Shown here: positions 18,273-25,743 of the stretch, one piece after another
Layout of the letters: each line of letters begins with the position of its first letter
How positions within the stretch are numbered: position 1 is the first letter of the stretch
Assembly (NCBI RefSeq): GCF_002844375.1
Contig: NZ_CP024199.1
Location: 3,760,001 to 3,824,000 of the forward strand
DNA: 64,000 nt
Direction: 5' to 3'
DNA from: Thalassospira marina
GTDB taxonomy: Bacteria; Pseudomonadota; Alphaproteobacteria; Rhodospirillales; Thalassospiraceae
Program-made: the position numbers and the translations under genes
Notes under the pieces: model-generated
Seen by the model: only the letters and a program-made list of their open reading frames with translations
Databases searched by the model: none
What the model was told of the DNA's origin: nothing

Positions 18273-19223
18273 ATGAACAAGTTTCAGGCCGAGAAGCCAG
18301 CCGCCACCAGCGAAGACCCTTCCTTTAGCCAGGCAGGCAGCAACGCCGCCCAAAGCGCGCACCAGCCGCCTGCCCCGAATTTGCGTGGCGATTACAGCCA
18401 TGTGCATGACGATTACACCGTCGATCAGGAATGGGAAAAATACAGCGACGCCGAACATGCCCTGTGGCAGGAGCTTTATCAGCGCCAAAGCGCGATTTTG
18501 CCAGGCAAAGCGGCGGATGATTTTATTGCCAATCTGGCGCGCATGGATGCGGCAAATGCCATTCCGCGCTTTGATAAAATCAGCGAACAGCTTTTTGCCG
18601 CCACGGGCTGGCGACTGGTGGCTGTGCCAGGCCTGGTGCCTGACGACGCGTTTTTTGACCATCTTGCCAACCGGCGTTTTCCGGTCACGGTGTGGCTGCG
18701 CAAACCCGAAGAAATCGACTATCTGGTTGAACCCGATATTTTCCACGATTTTTTCGGCCATGTGCCCATGCTGTTTGACCCGGTCTTTGCCGATTATCTG
18801 GCGGCCTATGGCGCCAAGGGGCCAGAAGCCATTCGCCATGGTGCCCTGAAACAGTTGGCCCGGCTTTACTGGTATATGGTCGAATTTGGCCTGATCAAAA
18901 CTACAGATGGTCTGCGCGCCTATGGCGCAGGAATGTTGTCATCAAAAAGCGAGACTTTGTATTGCCTTAGCAATCCAAAACCAAATCGGATCGGATTTGC
19001 ACTGGAACGAGTGATGCGAACAGACTACAAGATCGACGATTTTCAAAAAACCTACTTCGTCCTTGAAAGCTACGAACAGCTTTTCGAGGCCACGTCGCAG
19101 GATTTTGAAGGTCTCTATGCGCGTCTGGCCGCCCTTCCGGTGATCCCACCTTCGGGGGTTTTGGCATCAGACCGCGTGTATCACTTCGGTAACGAAGGAT
19201 ACGCCTTCGATGGCACCAATTAA
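18273..19223 (+). CDS. phhA: Phenylalanine 4-monooxygenase
   Basis: PhhA hydroxylates phenylalanine to tyrosine with tetrahydropterin and O2 at a non-haem iron. The 316-residue protein has a variable polar N-terminal 38 residues and then the monomeric bacterial catalytic domain. The iron facial triad is visible as His158 and His163 in PDIFHDFFGHVP and Glu204 in YWYMVEFGL. Pterin- and substrate-loop segments include RRFPVTVWLRKPEEIDYL and YGAGMLSSKSETLYCL. GAGGA lies 7 nt before the ATG. No pterin-carbinolamine dehydratase gene (phhB) is adjacent, so cofactor recycling must be encoded elsewhere. Confidence 0.96.
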   Translation: MNKFQAEKPAATSEDPSFSQAGSNAAQSAHQPPAPNLRGDYSHVHDDYTVDQEWEKYSDAEHALWQELYQRQSAILPGKAADDFIANLARMDAANAIPRFDKISEQLFAATGWRLVAVPGLVPDDAFFDHLANRRFPVTVWLRKPEEIDYLVEPDIFHDFFGHVPMLFDPVFADYLAAYGAKGPEAIRHGALKQLARLYWYMVEFGLIKTTDGLRAYGAGMLSSKSETLYCLSNPKPNRIGFALERVMRTDYKIDDFQKTYFVLESYEQLFEATSQDFEGLYARLAALPVIPPSGVLASDRVYHFGNEGYAFDGTN

Positions 19224-19251
19224 AAACCAGGTGCCTGGACAAGGGAGCTTG

Positions 19252-19286
19252 CCCGTCGGTCGCATCGCGACCGGCGGGTTTTATTT
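19252..19286 (+). terminator. Rho-independent terminator of phhA
   Basis: A 12-bp stem (CCCGTCGGTCGC with GCGACCGGCGGG, one G-U pair) with a 3-nt loop runs into TTTTATTTT. Confidence 0.85.
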
Positions 19287-19365
19287 TGCCCTGACCGGCC
19301 CAAAAAACGACCTGCCAGAGCAAACCCGGCCCTGCTGATTTTAAAATGGAATGTGATGATAAAAC

Positions 19366-19785
19366 CTAGTGGCTGGTGACGTTTTCAAGCACGCGGTTAA
19401 GCTGTGCGATCACCACCATCGGGCTTGAATCCTTGCTGATAAAATCAGCTGCACCAAGGGCTTCGGCCTGGGCGCGTGTATCGGCGTCGAAATGGGCAGA
19501 GAAAAACAGTACAGGCACGTCATTGGAGCTGGGAAACCGGCGACGGATTTCACAAAAGGCTTCAAAGCCGCTCATGCCCGGCATTTCCAGATCCAGAATA
19601 ATGGCACGGGGCGCCATGCCATCAAGAGAATCGATCAGATCATCGGCGCAATCAAATCCTGCAACCGCATAGCCCGCACGGCGCAACACCGTTTCAAGCG
19701 CAGCTTTGGCGCTGGGGCTATCGTCTGCAAAGGCCACCAGACCCGACAGGTTGGGATAGGGCGGCACGGCGCTTAGCGCGTTCAT
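19366..19785 (-). CDS. Single-domain response regulator (CheY-like receiver)
   Basis: The 139-residue protein is a lone receiver: acidic pair Asp21-Asp22, phosphoacceptor Asp65 in LDLEMPGMSG, the Ser of LFFSAH and conserved Lys in DFISKD. The start at 19785 has GGAGAG about 10 nt upstream; the frame is open 58 codons further up, but that part has no receiver similarity. It follows the LysR gene in the same direction after 85 nt, so co-transcription is possible. No kinase is next to it. It lacks a DNA-binding domain and probably acts by protein contact, possibly in a multi-step phosphorelay. Confidence 0.9.
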   Translation of the reverse strand: MNALSAVPPYPNLSGLVAFADDSPSAKAALETVLRRAGYAVAGFDCADDLIDSLDGMAPRAIILDLEMPGMSGFEAFCEIRRRFPSSNDVPVLFFSAHFDADTRAQAEALGAADFISKDSSPMVVIAQLNRVLENVTSH

Positions 19786-19870
19786 GAATGGCTTCTCTCC
19801 GAATTTCAGGACATCCCGACCATAGAGGCTGAAAATGTCGAATTGGTTAAATGTCGAAATTTTGCCGCAA

Positions 19871-20785
19871 TTAAACGGCTTCTTCGCGCAACGATGCCAC
19901 AAAGGCCAGAAATGCTCGGGTTTTGGCCGGTGGATGGTGGCGCGAAGGGTGATAAACATGGGCGGGGAAAATTTCTTCGCCCCAGTCCGGGAACAATTCT
20001 GTTAACGCGTCGTCACGCATAAAATGCCGCGAGCCGATTTCCATCACCTGGGCAATGCCGTAGCCCGCGATGCAGGTGCTATATAGGGTTCCTGCGTCAT
20101 TCAGCAGCAAACGCCCCTTTACCGGCACGTTTAACACCTCGCCATTTTTATGGAATTCCCAGTCAAACGGCCGGCCCGTTGCCGAATCGCGAAAATGGAT
20201 ACAGACATGCCCGTCACTTGCCAGTTGTGACGGATGGGTCGGCGTGCCATGCCGCGCCAGATAGGACGGTGCCGCAACCGTTAAAATGCGGGTATCAAAC
20301 AGTTTGCGCGTAATCAGCGCGGATGGCTGCAATTCACCAAAGCGAATGGCCAGATCAAACCCGTCCCCCACCAGATCGCCCAAACTGTCGCGCGTGATCA
20401 GCTCCAGCTCCAGATCAGGGTGGGCATCCAGAAACTCGCCGAGGCGCGGCCCCAAAACCAGACGCGAAAAATAAGGGTCAATATTAACCCTAAGCCGCCC
20501 GCGTACCCGGTGTGCTGCCCCCGATACCGAGGCCGCTGCATCCTCCAGCCCTGCTAACAGGGGCATGACCTGTTCGTAAAACCGGCGGCCTTCATCTGTC
20601 AGGGTTACGGACCGCGTTGTTCGATCCAGCAGACGAATTCCCAGCCGTGTTTCAAGGCGCGCCATCGCCCGGCTGATGCCCGATTGCGACATGTTCAGCA
20701 TATCGCCCGCACGCACGAAGGAGCCCGTATCGACAATCGCCGATAAGACCCCCATTCCGTTCAACATGCGTTCGTCAAATGCCAT
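19871..20785 (-). CDS. LysR-family transcriptional regulator
   Basis: The 304-residue protein has a winged HTH (about 8-65: DTGSFVRAGDMLNMSQSGIS) and a LysR substrate domain (about 92-295). The subgroup resembles regulators found next to oxidoreductases. It is divergent from the NmrA-like reductase gene across 108 bp that contain an inverted repeat, which suggests that it regulates that neighbour and itself. The effector is unknown. Confidence 0.92.
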   Translation of the reverse strand: MAFDERMLNGMGVLSAIVDTGSFVRAGDMLNMSQSGISRAMARLETRLGIRLLDRTTRSVTLTDEGRRFYEQVMPLLAGLEDAAASVSGAAHRVRGRLRVNIDPYFSRLVLGPRLGEFLDAHPDLELELITRDSLGDLVGDGFDLAIRFGELQPSALITRKLFDTRILTVAAPSYLARHGTPTHPSQLASDGHVCIHFRDSATGRPFDWEFHKNGEVLNVPVKGRLLLNDAGTLYSTCIAGYGIAQVMEIGSRHFMRDDALTELFPDWGEEIFPAHVYHPSRHHPPAKTRAFLAFVASLREEAV

Positions 20786-20797
20786 TTAATGATTTTT

Positions 20798-20816
20798 TGT
20801 CATTTTTAATATGACA
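20798..20816. promoter_or_regulatory. Inverted repeat, candidate LysR operator
   Basis: TGTCAT-N7-ATGACA, perfectly symmetrical and A/T-rich in the centre, lies 13 bp upstream of the LysR ATG, in the spacer to the divergent NmrA-like gene. This is a typical place and form for a LysR site. Confidence 0.5.
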
Positions 20817-20893
20817 TTCATGATATCGCGAAATGAAATGCAAGGCGACATATTCCTGCCCGAACACCGATTTTTTCGTCAAAGGAGGATAAA

Positions 20894-21760
20894 ATGTACG
20901 TCATCACCGGAATTACCGGGCAGGTCGGAAGCAGCCTTGCCACCACGCTTCTGACACAGGGCCACAAGGTGCGCGCCGTCGTACGCAACGCGGAAAAAGG
21001 CCAGGAATGGGCCAATAAGGGATGCGACGTTGCCCTTGCCGATGTCGGGGACGCACAGGCCCTTGCAGAGGCCTTTCAGGGCGCAGAAGGCGTGTTTTTG
21101 CTGCTGCCACCCAATTTTGACCCATCAGCCGATTTTCGCGAAAGCAGGGCGATTATTCGCAGTTTTTGCCAGGCGTTAACGCAGGCAAAACCGGCCCGTA
21201 TCATTTGCCTGTCAACAATTGGCGCACAGGCAAGCCAGCCCAACCTTTTGGGCCAACTGGGCCTGATGGAAAAGGAACTGGGGGCGCTGAACCTGCCGGT
21301 CAGCTTTTTGCGTGCCGCATGGTTTATGGAAAATTCCCTGTGGGATGTGCTGCCTGCGCGGGAAACCGGCGTCATCCCGTCTTACCTGCAACCGCTTGAT
21401 AAACCCGTTCCCATGGTTGCCACCCGCGACATCGCCCAACTGGCTGCCAAATTGCTGACCCAGGCTGAAAGCCCCACCAAAATCATCGAACTGGAAGGCC
21501 CCGAACGCATTACCCCCAACCAGATCACCGCCGACTTTGCCAAAGCCCTTGGCAAACCCGTAACCGCCGAAATCATGCCGCGGGATCAGTGGGAAAGCAT
21601 GTTTCGCGCCCAGGGCATGAACAACCCCGAACCCCGCATGCAGATGCTCGATGGCTTTAACGAAGGCTGGATCGAATTTGAAGGCAATGCCAGCAGCCGT
21701 CTGAAAGGCACGACCCGCTTTGCCGATGTGCTACCCGAACTGATCCGCCGCGCAGGCTGA
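20894..21760 (+). CDS. NmrA-like NAD(P)-binding protein
   Basis: The 288-residue protein is an atypical short-chain dehydrogenase of the NmrA/QOR2 group. The N-terminal dinucleotide motif is TGITGQVG (GxxGxxG), followed by RAVVRN typical of NADP(H) binding. LSTIGAQ and AAWFMENSLW are features of this group; no YxxxK catalytic pair is evident. It may be a quinone or azo-type reductase or a redox-sensing protein. AAAGGAGGA precedes the ATG. The divergent LysR gene is the likely regulator. Substrate unknown. Confidence 0.87.
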   Translation: MYVITGITGQVGSSLATTLLTQGHKVRAVVRNAEKGQEWANKGCDVALADVGDAQALAEAFQGAEGVFLLLPPNFDPSADFRESRAIIRSFCQALTQAKPARIICLSTIGAQASQPNLLGQLGLMEKELGALNLPVSFLRAAWFMENSLWDVLPARETGVIPSYLQPLDKPVPMVATRDIAQLAAKLLTQAESPTKIIELEGPERITPNQITADFAKALGKPVTAEIMPRDQWESMFRAQGMNNPEPRMQMLDGFNEGWIEFEGNASSRLKGTTRFADVLPELIRRAG

Positions 21761-21826
21761 TCGCGCTGGCGTCCGACCCTAACAGCCCAGCACCTTTGCC
21801 CCCCCCGGCATCACCACCCCACATCA

Positions 21827-21856
21827 CCGCCCGGCCCGATCACTCCGGCCGGGCGG
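21827..21856 (+). terminator. GC-rich hairpin after the NmrA-like gene
   Basis: A perfect 10-bp stem (CCGCCCGGCC/GGCCGGGCGG) with a 10-nt loop, but no T-run behind it. It may act as a transcript end or an mRNA-stabilising structure. Confidence 0.4.
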
Positions 21857-21980
21857 ACGGGCTGGCTGACATTATGGCGTAACGACATGCCGGGTCTGTC
21901 CGATCATCCGTCACTGCATATCAACATCCCCGTATCAGCCCCAGCCCCAGCCCCGACCCATTTCAAATAATGGACGCCCC

Positions 21981-23222
21981 ATGAAGTCACATGACAGAAC
22001 ATCATCAATCTCGGTCGCACCGCCCACAAACACCGCCAGCCCCGTAAATGACAACGCCGATGCCATTCAGGAAACCGGTTATACCCTGCCAAAATCGCTA
22101 ACGCTGCTGCTGGCGGCAGGATGCACATTGATTGCGGGCAGCGGATATTTCGCCCAGCCGATTTTGGGCATCATTGCGGGTGATATCGGCCTGCCACCAA
22201 GCAATGCGGGCAGCATTATCATGCTGGTGCAGTTGGGCTTCTGTCTGGGGTTGGTTTTAATTGCGCCACTGGGTGACCGAGTAGAAAACAGGCGACTTGT
22301 CTGCATTATTCTTGCCGTTCTGGTATTGGGCCTGCTGACGATGGGAATGGCAGGCAATGCCGCCATGCTGCTTGTGGCGGCATTGCTGGTTGGCATGATG
22401 ACAACGGGTGTGCAGATCATCATTGCCATGGCATCGCATCTTTGTGCCCCGCATTTGCGCGGGCGGGTCGTTGGCACCATTACCAGCGGTATCCTGACGG
22501 GTGCCATGATCGCCCGGCCTGCCGCCAGCCTGATCAGCACCCGTTTTTCCTGGCGCGACATCTATATTGCCGATGCCCTGTTTCTTGCCCTGTTCATTGT
22601 GGTTTTGCGCCTTGCCCTGCCCCGCCATATGCCCGACGGCACATTACCCTACGGCAGGCTGGTGGCATCACAACCCGCCCTTCTTAAAAACCATCCGCCG
22701 CTTCGACGTCTTGCCATGGCACAGGCCTGCCTTTTTGGCGGGTTCAGCCTGTTCTGGACGGCGGCACCCCTGGCATTGGGAAGCGACTTTAATTTGGGGC
22801 AAACCGGCATTGCCCTGTTTGCCCTTGCTGGCGCGGGTGGTGCCATTGGCGCGCCAATTGCCGGCCATGCCGGGGACCGGGGCCACACAACGACGATGCG
22901 TATTGCCGGGGCCATTCTGGTTTGTTTTGGTTTCATTTTAACGCTGCTGCCCAGCCTTGCGGCCTGGCTGGTTGCCGCCATTATCATTGATGCTGGTGTG
23001 CAGTTTTCCCATGTCAGCACCCAGCGGGTAATTTTGGGCCTGAACCAAGCGGCCCGCAGCCGCATGAACGGCCTTTATATTGCAATATTTTTTCTGGGCG
23101 GGGCGATATGTTCCGGCCTGGCACCGATGCTGGACCAGGCAGGCTGGCAATATGTCGCCTATGCGGGAATCGCCCTTGCCGCAATCGCCAGCATCATTGC
23201 CATTCGCAACCGGCATTTGTAA
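21981..23222 (+). CDS. Major facilitator superfamily transporter
   Basis: The 413-residue protein has a polar cytoplasmic N terminus of about 35 residues and then twelve predicted membrane helices. The loop between helices 2 and 3 has the MFS motif A-like sequence APLGDRVENRR, and the equivalent loop in the second half has GHAGDRGHTT. The sequence resembles sugar/drug exporters of the YnfM/AraJ type. No clear Shine-Dalgarno is seen before the ATG. It is followed by a 190-bp spacer and then the cobalamin riboswitch, so it is not part of the mutase operon. The substrate cannot be inferred. Confidence 0.9.
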   Translation: MKSHDRTSSISVAPPTNTASPVNDNADAIQETGYTLPKSLTLLLAAGCTLIAGSGYFAQPILGIIAGDIGLPPSNAGSIIMLVQLGFCLGLVLIAPLGDRVENRRLVCIILAVLVLGLLTMGMAGNAAMLLVAALLVGMMTTGVQIIIAMASHLCAPHLRGRVVGTITSGILTGAMIARPAASLISTRFSWRDIYIADALFLALFIVVLRLALPRHMPDGTLPYGRLVASQPALLKNHPPLRRLAMAQACLFGGFSLFWTAAPLALGSDFNLGQTGIALFALAGAGGAIGAPIAGHAGDRGHTTTMRIAGAILVCFGFILTLLPSLAAWLVAAIIIDAGVQFSHVSTQRVILGLNQAARSRMNGLYIAIFFLGGAICSGLAPMLDQAGWQYVAYAGIALAAIASIIAIRNRHL

Positions 23223-23375
23223 CGGGCAAGGATGAATAACACCAAAGTCTGACGCCGTGGTTGCCCGCATCCGCCGCGAATTGGGGCAATACATTGCCAA
23301 CACACCGTGTCTTTCGCCCTGAAATCACATGATTTTTTTGCTTTCCATCGCAATTTCGCACAGCACCATCCGAAT

Positions 23376-23399
23376 AAATAGGTATTTCCATGCCTATTT
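23376..23399. promoter_or_regulatory. Inverted repeat just upstream of the riboswitch
   Basis: AAATAGG and CCTATTT, 10 nt apart, form a 7-bp inverted repeat directly before the aptamer, near where the mutA promoter should lie. It may be an operator; pattern evidence only. Confidence 0.3.
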
Positions 23400-23411
23400 A
23401 CTGAATTGGGG

Positions 23412-23583
23412 GAGGGTGCTATAAACAGGGCCGTCGCAGCAAGGCGACATGAAACCTTTTCCGGGAATTCGGTGCGGCATCAGCCAAAGCCGGAACTGCC
23501 CCCGCAACTGTTGGTTCCGTAACGTCAGGCCGAAAACAGGGTCTTTCTCCACTATGGAACAAGTCAGATTACCGGGATTGTTT
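23412..23583 (+). promoter_or_regulatory. Cobalamin (AdoCbl-type) riboswitch in the mutA leader
   Basis: The conserved aptamer blocks occur in the right order: TGAAACC followed by CCGGGAATTCGGTG (23448-23474), the CCCCCGCAACTGT block (23499-23511), the CCACTATGG variant of the lower core, and the B12 box AAGTCAGATTACCGG (23561-23575). The spacing fits a class I cobalamin element. About 100 nt separate it from the mutA ATG. GCTCTC (23585-23590) just behind the B12 box can pair with GGGAGC (23677-23682), which contains the mutA Shine-Dalgarno, so a translational switch is plausible. Pairing was judged by eye. Confidence 0.9.
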
Positions 23584-23686
23584 CGCTCTCTAGCTGGCCG
23601 GGCGGGGTGTACCGGGCGACGGGGACCCATGGCACCGCACCAGACCTTTTACCGGTGCTTCGTATCGACCGCGACCGGGAGCAACC

Positions 23687-25741
23687 ATGACCGATCAGAG
23701 CTTGAAACTGGCATCTGAATTTCCGCCTGCCGATTACGCGGCCTGGCGCAAACTGGCCGAAGCCGCCCTTAATGGCGCGCCGTTTGACAAAAAACTGGTA
23801 ACGCATCTGCGCGACGGTTTTGATGTTCAGCCCATTTACACAGCCGATGATCTTGATGGTGCCACCGCACAGATCCATGACGGCCTGGTTGCCACCAGCA
23901 AACAATTGCCCGCAGGCGATGATAGCGGCGCAACCGGCTGGGATATTCGCCAGCTTCATGCCCATCCTTCCCCCAAAACCGTTAATGACGCCATTCTTGA
24001 GGACCTTGAAAATGGTGTAACATCGGTGTTGCTGCGCCTTGACCATGCAGCCCGGTTTGGCAACGGCCCCAGCGGCGATGATGCCGGGCTGGGCGGCGTC
24101 ATGATTTATAACCTTGATGATCTCAACAGCGCGCTAAATGGTGTTTACACCAACCTTGCCCCCGTTGCCCTTGATGGCGGGGCGGCGGCTATCCCCTTTG
24201 CTGCTTTGCTGGCTGCGCGCATGGGCCATGAAGACAATGCTGCCGATGCCGCCCCGGCCTTTAACCTGGACCCGATTGGTACATTGGCAAGCGAAGGGTA
24301 CTGCCCCACCAATATCGAGGATGCGCTGGAACAAACGGCATCCTTTGCGCAAAGCATTGCCGCGAAATTCCCCAATGCCACGGCGGTTAATGTCAACAGC
24401 ACCTGCTGGTTCAATGCCGGGGCGACCGACAGCATGGAGCTTGCCATTGCGCTGGCAACCGGCCTTGCCTATTTCCGTGCGCTTGTGGCGGCAGGCATGG
24501 ACGGCACCAGGGCTGCGGCGAACATTACCTTCACCACCGCCATTGGCACCGATTTTTTTGCCGGTATTGCCAAGCTGCGTGCCCTGCGCCTGATGTGGCG
24601 GCGCATTTTACAGGCATCGGGCCTTGAAAACGGCCCGGTCACCATCACCGCCATTTCAGCCGACCAGATCATGACCAAGGTGGATCCGTGGGTGAATATG
24701 CTGCGCACAACAGTCACCAGCTTTGCCGCCGGGCTGGGCGGGGCCGATAGTGTCGTGTGCCTGCCCTATGACCATGCCATTGGCCTGCCAGACAGCTTTT
24801 CACGCCGCATTGCACGCAACACGCAACTGATTTTGCAGGAAGAAAGCAATGTCCACCGCGTGATCGACCCGGCAGGGGGTTCCTGGTTTATTGAAAACCT
24901 GACCCGCGATCTGGCGCAAAATGCCTGGCAGAAATTCCAGGAAATTGAAGGTAATGGCGGCATTACCAATGCGGTTGAAAATGGCAGCCTGGCGCGCGAA
25001 ATCGCCGATCTGTGGCAAAAACGCGAAAACCGCCTTGCCACCCGGCGCGACCCGTTAACCGGTGTTTCGGAATTCCCCAATATCGAGGAAGCCGCCGTGA
25101 CCTGCGAGATGCCCGATATTGCCGCCCTGCGCGCAACCGCCGCATCACGCCCCACCCCGGCGACAGGTGCCATTGGCCATGGTTTTGCCGATCTGGTTAC
25201 CGCTGCAACAAAAGGGGCAAATATCGCACAGCTTTTTGCCGCCCTTTATGGTGATGCAACGCCAACCCGCATTACCCCGCTGGCCCAGCATCGCCTTTCT
25301 GAATCCTTTGAAGGCAACCGCAGGCGTGCATCCGCCCATCAGCAGGAAACCGGCAAAGCACCACAAATTTTCCTGTGCAACATTGGCCGCGTTGCCGAAC
25401 ATACGGCACGAGCATCCTTTTCCCGCAATTTCTTTGGCGCAGGCGGCATTGAGGCAATTGCCAATAACGGCTTTGCCACCGGCCATGATGCCGCCAATGC
25501 CTTTGGCGAAAGCGGGGCGAAAATCGCCATCATTTGCGGATCAGACACGCAATATGCCGAACATGCCGCCGAAATGGCAAAGGCCCTGAAAGCTGCCGGG
25601 GCCAGCAAAATTTACCTTGCCGGGCATCCCGGCGATAACCGCGCTGCCTTTGAGGCGGCTGGTATTGATGATTTCATTTTTATGGGGTCGGATGTGATTG
25701 CCACAACCACCGCAACCCTTGACCATCTGGGAGTGAAATAA
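23687..25741 (+). CDS. mutA: Methylmalonyl-CoA mutase small (beta) subunit
   Basis: MutA is the non-catalytic partner in the heterodimeric AdoCbl-dependent enzyme that interconverts methylmalonyl-CoA and succinyl-CoA in propionate and branched amino-acid catabolism. The 684-residue protein has the TIM-barrel mutase domain (about 60-480; NVNSTCWFNAGATDSMELAI cut short, RNTQLILQEESNVHRVIDPA) and a B12-binding-like C-terminal fold. The cobalt-ligand motif DxHxxG is absent: the equivalent place reads IGRVAEHTARA, as expected for a beta subunit. It starts 104 nt after the riboswitch core and ends 2 nt before mutB. Confidence 0.95.
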   Translation: MTDQSLKLASEFPPADYAAWRKLAEAALNGAPFDKKLVTHLRDGFDVQPIYTADDLDGATAQIHDGLVATSKQLPAGDDSGATGWDIRQLHAHPSPKTVNDAILEDLENGVTSVLLRLDHAARFGNGPSGDDAGLGGVMIYNLDDLNSALNGVYTNLAPVALDGGAAAIPFAALLAARMGHEDNAADAAPAFNLDPIGTLASEGYCPTNIEDALEQTASFAQSIAAKFPNATAVNVNSTCWFNAGATDSMELAIALATGLAYFRALVAAGMDGTRAAANITFTTAIGTDFFAGIAKLRALRLMWRRILQASGLENGPVTITAISADQIMTKVDPWVNMLRTTVTSFAAGLGGADSVVCLPYDHAIGLPDSFSRRIARNTQLILQEESNVHRVIDPAGGSWFIENLTRDLAQNAWQKFQEIEGNGGITNAVENGSLAREIADLWQKRENRLATRRDPLTGVSEFPNIEEAAVTCEMPDIAALRATAASRPTPATGAIGHGFADLVTAATKGANIAQLFAALYGDATPTRITPLAQHRLSESFEGNRRRASAHQQETGKAPQIFLCNIGRVAEHTARASFSRNFFGAGGIEAIANNGFATGHDAANAFGESGAKIAIICGSDTQYAEHAAEMAKALKAAGASKIYLAGHPGDNRAAFEAAGIDDFIFMGSDVIATTTATLDHLGVK

Positions 25742-25743
25742 CC

